Shown in pieces: positions 1-6,414 of a stretch of 51,808 bases of DNA. The notes below the pieces were generated by a model. That model ran no database searches and was not told where the DNA came from. It worked only from the letters and a program-made list of their open reading frames with translations. Each line of letters begins with the position of its first letter. Position 1 is the stretch's first letter. The stretch is taken from positions 1 to 51,808 of the forward strand of contig CALVNL010000001.1 in NCBI GenBank assembly GCA_944349655.1. Reading direction: 5' to 3'. This DNA comes from an uncultured Clostridia bacterium (GTDB lineage Bacteria > Bacillota > Clostridia > Christensenellales > DTU072). A program made the translations under genes and the position numbers.

Positions 1-384
1 ATGATTTAATTTAATAAAAATAAAAGCAGTAACTGACTATGTTAACAAATACCTTTCTTTTTCTAAAAAAAGTAACGAAAAAGCCGAGGATATCGAACTT
101 TAGTGTTAATAGATATTTGAATTTAAGCCGCTTCCGAGCAAGGCATAAGCCTTGCGAACGCCACGGAGCATAAGCGGAGTTTATTTTTTCGCATTTACTT
201 CTGCGAAATCTGTGCTACGATGGCTACCACGAAACGGCAAAATTTGGAGAAAATAAAATAGGCAGCATAAGCCGTCTATTTTGTGTAAAAACCGTGTTCA
301 TCTCTTTTCTGCGTCAAGTAGAAGTCTGACAATTGAGGAACATATACTTCGGTATCGATTATGATTCCGGCAACTCCCTTAATA
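1..384. other. Non-coding region with hairpins, no gene seen
   Basis: No convincing coding sequence. A perfect 18-nt hairpin (stem GCAAGGC, loop ATAA) lies at 138-155 inside a wider pairing of CCGCTT near 128-133 with AAGCGG near 172-177, and is followed by a T-rich stretch. A second terminator-like hairpin (AAAATAG ... CTATTTT) lies at about 256-283. The heptamer CATAAGC occurs in all these hairpins. Function unknown; these may be terminators of a gene lying left of the window. Confidence 0.4.
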
Positions 385-423
385 CAAAAATAACAGAGCC
401 GCGGGTTCAAATGCGACTCTGTT
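385..423 (-). terminator. Intrinsic terminator of tRNA-Ser remnant 1
   Basis: On the minus strand AACAGAG...CTCTGTT (392-398 with 417-423) forms a stem followed by a U-rich run. It sits directly behind a tRNA-Ser 3'-end fragment (424-441), as the terminator of a tRNA gene would. Confidence 0.55.
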
Positions 424-441
424 TGGCGGAGGCGGAGGGAT
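424..441 (-). repeat. tRNA-Ser 3'-end fragment 1 (att-like)
   Basis: These 18 nt match the last 18 nt of the intact tRNA-Ser at 3207-3295 (3' T-stem strand, acceptor strand, discriminator and CCA) on the same strand. The match stops at the T loop, the usual crossover zone for tRNA-targeting tyrosine recombinases. Interpretation as an attachment-site remnant is inference. Confidence 0.6.
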
Positions 442-581
442 AACTCGGATATATTGTGTATTGTTATCGGAGTGTAACGGTGCTGAGTATAGGATACTAA
501 TATTAGGTATAGTTTACCTCGTCAGATTTACGCAATGCGTAAATTTGCGAACCTTTTAGGTTCTCATCCCTCCGCCTTGAC

Positions 582-616
582 AAAAAAATAACACCCGTTA
601 AGGGTGTAATTTTTTG
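582..616 (-). terminator. Intrinsic terminator of tRNA-Ser remnant 2
   Basis: Stem ACACCC/GGGTGT (591-596 with 602-607) is flanked by A-rich and T-rich runs, so it can act in both directions. It directly follows, on the minus strand, the tRNA fragment at 617-636. Confidence 0.6.
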
Positions 617-636
617 TGGCGGAGGCGGAGGGATTC
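617..636 (-). repeat. tRNA-Ser 3'-end fragment 2 (att-like)
   Basis: A 20-nt match to the 3' end of the intact tRNA-Ser, two bases longer than the neighbouring fragments before diverging. It has its own terminator at 582-616. Confidence 0.6.
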
Positions 637-760
637 CCTCGCACCAAAGCTACCGCTTTGCGACAGGCCTGGGCGGTATGATGCCATACTATGGCATCAA
701 TTACGACGGCAATATACTTTGAATTTTATTGTGCCGTCTGTCCGCCCGTTCGAATCCCTC
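628..760. other. Highly structured non-coding segment between tRNA fragments
   Basis: Nested inverted repeats are visible. An outer stem pairs GAGGGATTC (628-636) with GAATCCCTC (752-760). A hairpin CAAAGC/GCTTTG lies at 645-660. An inner stem pairs GGGCGG (671-676) with CCGCCC (742-747) and encloses GATGCCAT/ATGGCATC (680-698) and GACGGCA/TGCCGTC (705-738). Together they make a branched fold on either strand. It could be a structured RNA, a hairpin mobile element, or the junction of an integrated element. No family recognised. Confidence 0.5.
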
Positions 761-783
761 ATTAAAATTTGTCGTAAAAACGC

Positions 784-812
784 AAAAAAACACACGAAAA
801 TGTGTGTTTTTG
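784..812 (-). terminator. Intrinsic terminator of tRNA-Ser remnant 3
   Basis: Stem AACACAC/GTGTGTT (789-795 with 802-808), flanked by A and T runs, placed directly behind the tRNA fragment at 817-834 on the minus strand. Confidence 0.55.
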
Positions 813-813
813 T

Positions 814-1017
814 GTTTGGCGGAGGCGGAGGGATAACTCGGATATATTGTGTATTGTTATCGGAGTGTAACGGTGCTGAGTATAGGATACTAATATTAGG
901 TATAGTTTACCTCGTCAGATTTACGCAATGCGTAAATTTGCGAACCTTTTAGGTTCTCATCCCTCCGCCTTGACAAAAAAATAACACCCGTTAAGGGTGT
1001 AATTTTTTGTGGCGGAG
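814..1017. repeat. 204-bp perfect direct repeat, copy 2
   Basis: Second copy of the repeat at 421-624, identical throughout. Its inverted ends are at 824-834 and 959-969 and its hairpin terminator at about 975-1009. At the right edge the tRNA-like sequence is cut short: TGGCGGAG continues as AGTTATCG instead of GCGGAGGG. Confidence 0.95.
817..834 (-). repeat. tRNA-Ser 3'-end fragment 3 (att-like)
   Basis: Same 18-nt tRNA-Ser 3' end as at 424-441, within the second copy of the 204-bp repeat. Confidence 0.6.
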
Positions 1018-1057
1018 AGTTATCGCCTTTGTGCGAACTTAGAAAGTCAAATAAAGG

Positions 1058-1081
1058 AGCAGTCTCTTTGGACTGCTTTTC
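1058..1081 (+). terminator. Intrinsic terminator-like hairpin
   Basis: AGCAGTC (1058-1064) pairs with GACTGCT (1071-1077), followed by a short T run on the plus strand. No plus-strand gene lies just upstream, so it may insulate the downstream AbrB-ABC promoter from read-through. Confidence 0.5.
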
Positions 1082-1214
1082 TGTTTCCTTTACCGATTCG
1101 ATTGAGTTGTTGTGCTTTTTGAGCGGATCGGAGAAGTAGTAGTTTATTCTTTCTATAATGCTAAATCTTATTGACGATCTTTTTGTAATCTTATCTTTCA
1201 AAATGTTTTATTTA

Positions 1215-1243
1215 TTGACATTTCGTTTATTTGTTTGTATAAT
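1215..1243 (+). promoter_or_regulatory. Sigma-A promoter of the AbrB-ABC operon
   Basis: Consensus -35 TTGACA (1215-1220), 17-bp spacer and consensus -10 TATAAT (1238-1243), about 40 bp upstream of the AbrB-like start codon. Confidence 0.85.
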
Positions 1244-1284
1244 AAGTAAGAAAAGTAATACTAATTATACCAAAGGAGTGTATT

Positions 1285-1512
1285 ATGGAGAATTTCCCTG
1301 AAGGTAAGTTTCTGACTACGGTAAAAATCGGTCCCAAAGGACAGATTGTTATTCCTAAAGAGGTACGGGATATGTTTTCGTTGAATACTGGCGATTCATT
1401 ACTTTTAATGGCGGACAAAGGACAAGGTATCGCCTTGCAGCCATTTTCTTATATGGAAACGCTGTGGAATGCCGTTAACAATATTAAAAACGGAGATAAC
1501 GAGAACAAATGA
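1285..1512 (+). CDS. AbrB/SpoVT-type DNA-binding regulator
   Basis: A 75-residue protein with one swapped-hairpin AbrB/MazE/SpoVT domain in its first 50 residues: the pattern KIGPKGQIVIPKEVRDMF is the classic signature. The C-terminal tail is short and unrecognised. The ATG is preceded by AAGGAG. The gene lies directly under a consensus promoter and overlaps the ABC ATPase start by four bases (ATGA), so it is co-transcribed and translationally coupled. By analogy with small regulators fused to Ytr/Bcr-type exporter operons it probably autoregulates the cassette; this is inference. It is not obviously the antitoxin of a pair because no toxin gene follows. Confidence 0.88.
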   Translation: MENFPEGKFLTTVKIGPKGQIVIPKEVRDMFSLNTGDSLLLMADKGQGIALQPFSYMETLWNAVNNIKNGDNENK

Positions 1513-2369
1513 ATGCGCTTGAAGTAAGAGAATTAACGAAAGTCTATCCTGAATTCAAGTTGGATAAGGTAAGTTTTTGCGTGGAACAAGGGCATATTTC
1601 CGGACTTATCGGAAGAAACGGAGCAGGAAAAAGCACGACTATTAAAAGTATTTTGCGTCTTATTAGCGCAGAAGGAAATGTGTCGGTCTTTGGAAAAGAT
1701 TTTCTTAAAGAAGAAATGACCGTTAAACAAATGATAGGTTATGTCGGAGGCGGCTTTCAATATTATCCTATGAATACGCTTGCCGCAATACGCAAAGCAT
1801 ACGCGCCTTTTTATCCTAGTTGGAATCAAAGTAGATATGAAAAATTCCTTTCGCAATTCGAGCTTATTGAAAGTAAAAAGGTAAAAGAGCTTTCCGAAGG
1901 AATGAAAGTAAAGTTTGCGCTTGCCCTCGCCCTCTCGCACGGTGCAAAATTGCTCATTATGGACGAGCCGACAAGCGGCCTCGATCCGCTTTCTCGCGAG
2001 GAGTTTTGTGACATTATTTTACAGCTCGTACGCAAAGAAGGCGTATCCGTTCTTTTCTCTACGCATATAACATCCGACCTGATGCGAATTGCAGACGATA
2101 TTGTTTATATCTCGCAAGGAAAAATTCTTGCGGCGTGTTCATTGAAAGAATTGCTATGCAAATATAAGTTGGCGCAGTTTGCTTCTCTTGCTGACGCATC
2201 TGCCGTCAATGCTATCGGCGTGAAGGCGGTCAAAGAGGGCTTTGAAGGCTTGCTACCCAGTGATATGCAAATATCGGAGAACATAACTGTGACAGATGCA
2301 ACGATTGACAATATTATCGTACATTTGGAAAAAGCAAACGAGGAGAAAAAACATGTTGAATCTGATTAA
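1509..2369 (+). CDS. ABC transporter ATP-binding protein
   Basis: A 286-residue ABC ATPase of the BcrA/CcmA/YtrB type. Walker A GRNGAGKST is at residues 35-43, an LSEGM signature precedes the Walker B/D-loop LLIMDEPTSGLDP, and the switch histidine is in FSTHI. It pairs with the permease encoded next (17-bp overlap) and should power a small exporter of peptides, antibiotics or lipids at the membrane; the substrate is unknown. The roughly 90-residue tail after the nucleotide-binding domain is typical of this family. Base composition of the cassette is more AT-rich than the genes to the right, consistent with acquisition. Confidence 0.93.
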   Translation: MNALEVRELTKVYPEFKLDKVSFCVEQGHISGLIGRNGAGKSTTIKSILRLISAEGNVSVFGKDFLKEEMTVKQMIGYVGGGFQYYPMNTLAAIRKAYAPFYPSWNQSRYEKFLSQFELIESKKVKELSEGMKVKFALALALSHGAKLLIMDEPTSGLDPLSREEFCDIILQLVRKEGVSVLFSTHITSDLMRIADDIVYISQGKILAACSLKELLCKYKLAQFASLADASAVNAIGVKAVKEGFEGLLPSDMQISENITVTDATIDNIIVHLEKANEEKKHVESD

Positions 2370-3009
2370 AAAGGAATTGCGTCTTTGCTTACATCCTACG
2401 GCTTTTATCTTTCTCTTTTTTGCCGTGCTTGTTTTTGTACCGAATTACCCGTATGAAGTCATTTTCTTTTTCTCATGCCTTTCGATATTTTTCAGCTGTA
2501 TGATGACAAGGGAAAACGGTGATATTGCTTTTTCCTGCGCATTGCCTATAAAAAAAGAGCATATTCCATTTGCAAAAATGCTGGTGGTATTCGGGTTACA
2601 ATGTATCATTCTGCTGTTAGTTGGAATTATAGGAGCAATCAAAGGAGTTGTTTTGCCTGCGGAGCAATATGTCAATCAAGCAGGGATATCGGCGAATCTT
2701 GTTTTGGTAGGCAACGGAGCGATTTTGCTCGGTATATTCAATTTGATCTTCTTTCCTTGTTATTTCAAAAACCCCGATAAAATCGGAGTCCCTTTTATAG
2801 TCGGTGCAATTGTCATATTCTTGTTAATAGGCGTCTTTATCGTTTTGCGTTGGGCAACGCCGCTCTATTCTACAACTCTGAACGGACTCAATTACGAAAA
2901 TACAGGCGCAAAATCAGTGGCTCTTGCAATAGAAATTGTCGTATATGGCGTTTTATCTGCCGTGAGCTGTGAATTGTCAATGAAAAATTTTCAAAAAGTA
3001 GATTTGTAA
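2353..3009 (+). CDS. ABC-2 type permease (ABC2_membrane_5-like)
   Basis: A 218-residue integral membrane protein with about six hydrophobic segments. The N-terminus MLNLIKKELRLCLHPT followed by a hydrophobic stretch and a conserved-looking PNYPY is typical of the small permeases partnered with BcrA-like ATPases. The start at 2353 is chosen over the in-frame upstream codon at 2296 because GAGGAG lies just before it and the shorter protein fits the family. It overlaps the ATPase gene by 17 bp, so the two subunits should be made together. Confidence 0.9.
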   Translation: MLNLIKKELRLCLHPTAFIFLFFAVLVFVPNYPYEVIFFFSCLSIFFSCMMTRENGDIAFSCALPIKKEHIPFAKMLVVFGLQCIILLLVGIIGAIKGVVLPAEQYVNQAGISANLVLVGNGAILLGIFNLIFFPCYFKNPDKIGVPFIVGAIVIFLLIGVFIVLRWATPLYSTTLNGLNYENTGAKSVALAIEIVVYGVLSAVSCELSMKNFQKVDL

Positions 3010-3093
3010 ATAATATAGTTCAGCGTAATGAGAAGTTAAAAGATCCATTTGTAGAATAAAAGAGTAATAATTTGTATAGTCCTTAAATTTGCC

Positions 3094-3128
3094 CAGTCAG
3101 CCCTTTGTTCGGGCTGACTGTTTTAATT
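3094..3128 (+). terminator. Terminator of the AbrB-ABC operon
   Basis: Perfect 10-bp stem CAGTCAGCCC/GGGCTGACTG (3094-3103 with 3111-3120) followed by TTTTAATTT. Confidence 0.88.
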
Positions 3129-3161
3129 TCGTTCAACGATGATGCCGAAGTAATCAATGGC

Positions 3162-3200
3162 AAAAAATAATACGAACCCGTTTTCAGAGTTCGTATTATT
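3162..3200 (-). terminator. Terminator of tRNA-Ser
   Basis: A 12-bp stem AATAATACGAAC/GTTCGTATTATT (3166-3177 with 3189-3200) followed on the minus strand by a T run, six bases past the encoded CCA. Confidence 0.8.
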
Positions 3201-3206
3201 CACTAA

Positions 3207-3295
3207 TGGCGGAGGCGGAGGGATTCGAACCCCCGGGGGCGTGAACCCAAACGGTTTTCAAGACCGCCTCGTTATGACCGCTTCGATACGCCTCC
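3207..3295 (-). tRNA. tRNA-Ser(UGA)
   Basis: An 89-nt gene on the minus strand. The acceptor GGAGGCG pairs with CGCCTCC, the discriminator is G, and CCA is encoded. The anticodon loop CTTGAAA gives UGA (reads UCN serine codons). A long variable arm (GGG/CCC), typical of serine tRNA, and a T loop TTCGAAT are present. It has its own promoter and terminator. Its 3' end is the sequence repeated at 424, 617 and 817. Confidence 0.96.
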
Positions 3296-3313
3296 GTGTC
3301 TTTTACTTTTTTT

Positions 3314-3342
3314 ATTATCCTTTATTAAAGAGAATTTGTCAA
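3314..3342 (-). promoter_or_regulatory. Promoter of tRNA-Ser
   Basis: Minus strand: -35 TTGACA (3342-3337), 17-bp spacer, -10 GATAAT (3319-3314), about 20 bp upstream of the tRNA 5' end. Confidence 0.8.
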
Positions 3343-3438
3343 CTTTTAAGGCAAAAGTCGGTAGAATATTTTGTAATAAGGGGTTTTGGCTTGCTTGCGG
3401 AAGGGGTTTTTTGGTATAGTGGTTGCAGGAGTTTGGTT

Positions 3439-4293
3439 ATGAAGTGTTTTTTATGCCCGAATATGTGTGGCGTGGACAGAAACGTCGAAGAAGGACTTTG
3501 TCACGCCGATAACGATATGCGTATTTGTCGCATAGCACCGCATTTTTACGAGGAACCCCCGATCAGCGGTACGAGGGGAAGCGGGACGGTTTTCTTTTCT
3601 GGATGTTCGATGGATTGCCTTTTCTGTCAGAATCACGAAATCAGTAAGGCTAAAGTCGGGAAGGTCTTTTCGCCCCCGCTCCTTGCCGAAGAACTCAAAA
3701 AACTCGTTTCGTGCGGCGTTCATAATATAAACTTCGTAACGCCCACGCATTTTTCGCATAAAATCAAGGAAACATTGGATATCTATCGTCCGCCCGTTCC
3801 GATAGTTTACAACACCTCGGGTTTCGAACGAAAAGAAGTCGTGCAGTCGCTTTTACCTTACGTCGATATTTTCCTTACCGATATCAAATATGCGTCTTCA
3901 GACCTCGGACAAAAGTATTCCTCGAGAAAAAATTATTTCGAAAATTGTCTCGAGGCGACTGAAGTTATGGTGAAAGAAAAACCGCTCCTTTTCGACTCGG
4001 GTGGACTTTTGAAACAGGGGGTTATAGTCAGGCACCTGGTTTTGCCGACGGAAATCGAAAACAGCTTGAACGTCATCGATTTGTTTGCGGACAGGTGGCG
4101 CGATAAGGCTATATTCAGCCTTATGAGCCAGTTTTTCCCTTCATACCGCTCGCCGATAAATCGAACCCTTAAACCCGTGGAATATAAACTTTGTCTCAAC
4201 AGACTTGTCGAGAGGGGAATAAAGGACTGTTTCGTGCAGGAACTTTCCTCGGCAACCGAATTTTACGTACCGTCTTTCGACACGACTTTATGA
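3439..4293 (+). CDS. Radical SAM protein, PflX-like
   Basis: A 284-residue radical SAM enzyme. The cluster motif CxxxCxxC is C56, C60 and C63 (CSMDCLFC). Further N-terminal cysteines at 3, 6, 10 and 21 (CFLCPNMC) match the PflX branch (COG1313) related to pyruvate-formate-lyase activases. The target is unknown; glycyl-radical activation is only suggested by homology and no partner enzyme is nearby. The start at 3439 is set by AGGAG seven bases upstream; the open frame continues upstream through the tRNA gene, which cannot be coding. It converges with the Met-rich gene and their ends overlap by six bases, with no terminator visible between. Confidence 0.85.
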   Translation: MKCFLCPNMCGVDRNVEEGLCHADNDMRICRIAPHFYEEPPISGTRGSGTVFFSGCSMDCLFCQNHEISKAKVGKVFSPPLLAEELKKLVSCGVHNINFVTPTHFSHKIKETLDIYRPPVPIVYNTSGFERKEVVQSLLPYVDIFLTDIKYASSDLGQKYSSRKNYFENCLEATEVMVKEKPLLFDSGGLLKQGVIVRHLVLPTEIENSLNVIDLFADRWRDKAIFSLMSQFFPSYRSPINRTLKPVEYKLCLNRLVERGIKDCFVQELSSATEFYVPSFDTTL

Positions 4294-4572
4294 GCCTTTT
4301 GCCCGAGTAAGCGCTTTCATTATTTCCAGAACTTCGTTGCCGGAAAAACCGCTTATCTCGCCGAAATCGGCTTTGTCCGAAGTTTTTTCGGGACGGGGTT
4401 TGTTCATCATAGACAAAAGCAAAACAGTCATCGGGTCTATCCCGCCGCCCGAAGAAGAGTCCTGTTGCTTCATCATATTCAGAAGCATTTCGGTCATTTG
4501 TCCGTTGCCTGCCGATTTGTCGTTGCCCATATTCATAAGAAGCGGAAGCAACATCATCATATTATTATTCAT
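4288..4572 (-). CDS. Methionine-rich small protein of unknown function
   Basis: A 94-residue protein with 14 methionines, concentrated in the first 65 residues (it begins MNNNMMMLLPLLMNMGN). The middle is Gly/Ser-rich and the C-terminal helix (FSGNEVLEIMKALTRAK) is more ordinary. No signal peptide or clear membrane helix. It is the last gene of a three-gene minus-strand run behind a cysteine desulfurase; an AGGA lies about eight bases upstream. I do not recognise a named family. Methionine clusters could bind soft metals such as Cu(I), or serve as oxidation buffer or interaction surface; this is speculation. Confidence 0.7.
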   Translation of the reverse strand: MNNNMMMLLPLLMNMGNDKSAGNGQMTEMLLNMMKQQDSSSGGGIDPMTVLLLSMMNKPRPEKTSDKADFGEISGFSGNEVLEIMKALTRAKGS

Positions 4573-4581
4573 AGTGCGATC

Positions 4582-4836
4582 CTAACTGTTTTTTAATTGG
4601 GTGATAAGGTCTTTCATTCTTGCGGACTGTTCGGGAGTGAGAAAAGGACTTGCTTTTTCGTAAAAGTCGTCCAGTTCCTTTGCCGAAATTTTACCCTCGG
4701 ATAAGCTGCCTAAGCGGAATAATTCGCTCATTAACTGTTCCTCGCTGTAAGTGGAGTATTTGTCGAGGGTTTCTTTTACGTTAGCGGCGCTTTCCGTTTC
4801 TGCGTTTTTTTTCCGTATGTAGTCGGCTATATTCAT
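4582..4836 (-). CDS. Small conserved-looking protein of unknown function
   Basis: An 84-residue, largely helical, charged soluble protein. The distal part (SELFRLGSLSEGKISAKELDDFYEKASPFLTPEQ) looks like an ordered domain of a conserved hypothetical family, but I cannot name it. The start at 4836 is chosen because GGAGGG precedes it by a few bases; a longer in-frame reading would run into the desulfurase gene. It lies 35 bp after the cysteine desulfurase and 9 bp before the Met-rich gene, so it is probably in the same operon. Confidence 0.72.
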   Translation of the reverse strand: MNIADYIRKKNAETESAANVKETLDKYSTYSEEQLMSELFRLGSLSEGKISAKELDDFYEKASPFLTPEQSARMKDLITQLKNS

Positions 4837-4871
4837 AATCCCTCCGAATTCATACTCCACTATATGCGTAT

Positions 4872-5981
4872 TCAGGGTCGTTTGTGAGAAATTTCCTCCA
4901 TAGCCGCGGCGACTTTGTCCATTTCCGAAAAAGTGTTGTCCCAACCTATCCCGAATCGTATCGCGCCGTAGGGGAGAGTGCCTATCGTGCGGTGGGCAAG
5001 CGGAGCGCAATGCAGTCCGCTCCTTACGCAGATACCGTAATCGGCGTCGAGTATGTCAGCCGCTTCAGAGCAAGTTATGTTGCTGAAATTACATAAAACT
5101 ATTCCGTTTTCCGCGGAGTGAATTTTCAGAGTATCGATATTTTTTAATTGCCTGTAAAGATATTCGGTAAGTTTTTTTATTTTGGAATTTATCCGTCCGA
5201 AATTCTTGTAAGTCCAGCGTATCCCTTCGGTAAGCGCGGCTATTCCTACGGTATTGAGCGTTCCGCTTTCCATACCTTCGGGGAAATCCTGCGGTTGCTC
5301 CAAACTTAAAGAAGAGGTACCCGTACCGCCGTAAATAAGAGGCTTAAGTTTGATTTCCGGTTTTGCGAGCAAAAATCCCGTTCCTTGTAATCCGTGCAAG
5401 GATTTATGCCCGGCGAAGGCGCACATATCGATTGAGGAAAAATCTATTTTGAGATGTCCCGCGCCTTGCGCCATATCCGCTAAAACCAAGGCGTCGGAAG
5501 CCGATTTAACCATATCGGCGTACTTTTTCACGTCGCAGGACCTGCCGGTAACGTTACTCATAGCGGTAAAAACGGCTAACGAAGTCGGGCGGCGCAGAGC
5601 GGTGGCGAGTGAATCGGAAAAGTCTCCTTTTTCGTCGGGCGTTATGACGGTGAATTTTATCCTGCCGTTATCGGCGAGTTTCTTGAGAGGCCGAAGCACG
5701 GAATTATGTTCCATAGAAGTAGCTATTACCTGTTTTTCGGGTTGGCTTCCGAAGATGGCGAGATTGAGAGCTTCGGTACAGTTTTTTGTAAAAACAACGT
5801 TTCCGGCGAAAAATTTGTCTTGTATTTCCGCTCGGCATTCTTCGATTTTTTCCGCCGCGCGAATGCTGGCTTTGTGGCTGCTTCTGCCCGGATTTGCACT
5901 GCGGTTAATTTCTTTTATCGCCGCGATTTTGACTTTTAAGGGTTTGAAACGGCTGGTCGCCGCATTGTCGAGATATATCAT
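4872..5981 (-). CDS. Cysteine desulfurase (class V aminotransferase fold)
   Basis: A 369-residue PLP enzyme of the NifS/SufS group that releases sulfur (or selenium) from L-cysteine (or selenocysteine). The cofactor lysine is K193 in GHKSLHG; the sulfur-accepting cysteine is C325 in SGLHCAPLAH; the N-terminal YLDNAATS is typical. GGAGGAC lies just before the ATG. It is transcribed divergently from a DUF3343 gene. Desulfurases next to DUF3343 or YedF-type proteins are often linked to selenium or alternative sulfur trafficking. No scaffold gene (SufU, IscU) follows, so a general Fe-S assembly role is less supported. Confidence 0.88.
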   Translation of the reverse strand: MIYLDNAATSRFKPLKVKIAAIKEINRSANPGRSSHKASIRAAEKIEECRAEIQDKFFAGNVVFTKNCTEALNLAIFGSQPEKQVIATSMEHNSVLRPLKKLADNGRIKFTVITPDEKGDFSDSLATALRRPTSLAVFTAMSNVTGRSCDVKKYADMVKSASDALVLADMAQGAGHLKIDFSSIDMCAFAGHKSLHGLQGTGFLLAKPEIKLKPLIYGGTGTSSLSLEQPQDFPEGMESGTLNTVGIAALTEGIRWTYKNFGRINSKIKKLTEYLYRQLKNIDTLKIHSAENGIVLCNFSNITCSEAADILDADYGICVRSGLHCAPLAHRTIGTLPYGAIRFGIGWDNTFSEMDKVAAAMEEISHKRP

Positions 5982-6065
5982 AGTCCTCCGTATGCCGCAC
6001 TCTATCTTTACGCGGTCAATATAATGTATTAGGTTTAACCGATTATATTCTAAGGAGAATTTTTT

Positions 6066-6284
6066 ATGGATACACTTGCGGTCTTCCGCTCAAGAAGCGA
6101 CGCGCTGAAAATCAGCAGGGCGTTGACTAAAGAAAAAATCGCTTGCGCCACCGTTTCCACTCCTTCTTCGCTTAAAGTAGGATGCGGATTAAGCGTGGTA
6201 TTCCCGAAAACCGTAATCGAAACGGTCAAAAAGATAATTCTTAGGGAAAACGCCGCTTCTTTTGTGGGATTTTATCCTCGTTGA
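6066..6284 (+). CDS. DUF3343 putative Se/S carrier protein
   Basis: A 72-residue protein matching the DUF3343 pattern: an N-terminal beta-alpha unit (VFRSRSDALKISRALTKEKI), then STPSSLKVGCGLSVVF, where the invariant-type cysteine of CGL is the presumed selenium or sulfur binding residue. AAGGAG precedes the ATG. The family is annotated as putative Se/S carrier from its association with selenium and sulfur enzymes; the divergent cysteine desulfurase supplies the expected sulfur or selenium source. The biochemical role is not proven. Confidence 0.82.
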   Translation: MDTLAVFRSRSDALKISRALTKEKIACATVSTPSSLKVGCGLSVVFPKTVIETVKKIILRENAASFVGFYPR

Positions 6285-6414
6285 CGCGTCCGACGCCGAA
6301 ACGCCATACGCTTGACACCTCTCTCCTTTATATGGTAATATTTTTATATTAAAAATATCCCCGTTGCGGGAGAGAGACTTCAAGCGCAAGGGGACCCGAT
6401 ACGGAGGATTTATT

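Larger units (their letters stand above)
421..624. repeat. 204-bp perfect direct repeat, copy 1
   Basis: Identical base for base to 814-1017 (offset 393). It begins with a tRNA-Ser 3'-end fragment (424-441) and contains an 11-bp inverted repeat, GGCGGAGGGAT at 431-441 with ATCCCTCCGCC at 566-576. It ends with a terminator hairpin and the start of the next tRNA fragment. Non-coding. Perfect identity implies recent duplication, recombination between att-like sites, or an assembly artefact. Confidence 0.95.

Noticed and set aside
421..1017. CRISPR array
   Set aside because: Repeats are about 200 bp and only two copies, without regular short spacers or cas genes.
614..1201. Open frames on both strands across the repeat region
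   Set aside because: They run through tRNA-derived fragments and terminator hairpins, have no ribosome-binding sites, and their products look random.
3157..3438. Upstream extension of the radical SAM gene
   Set aside because: The frame passes through the tRNA-Ser gene and its promoter; the ATG at 3439 has a proper ribosome-binding site and the family N-terminus.
4837..5010. N-terminal extension of the 84-residue protein
   Set aside because: It overlaps the coding end of the cysteine desulfurase in another frame and lacks a ribosome-binding site.
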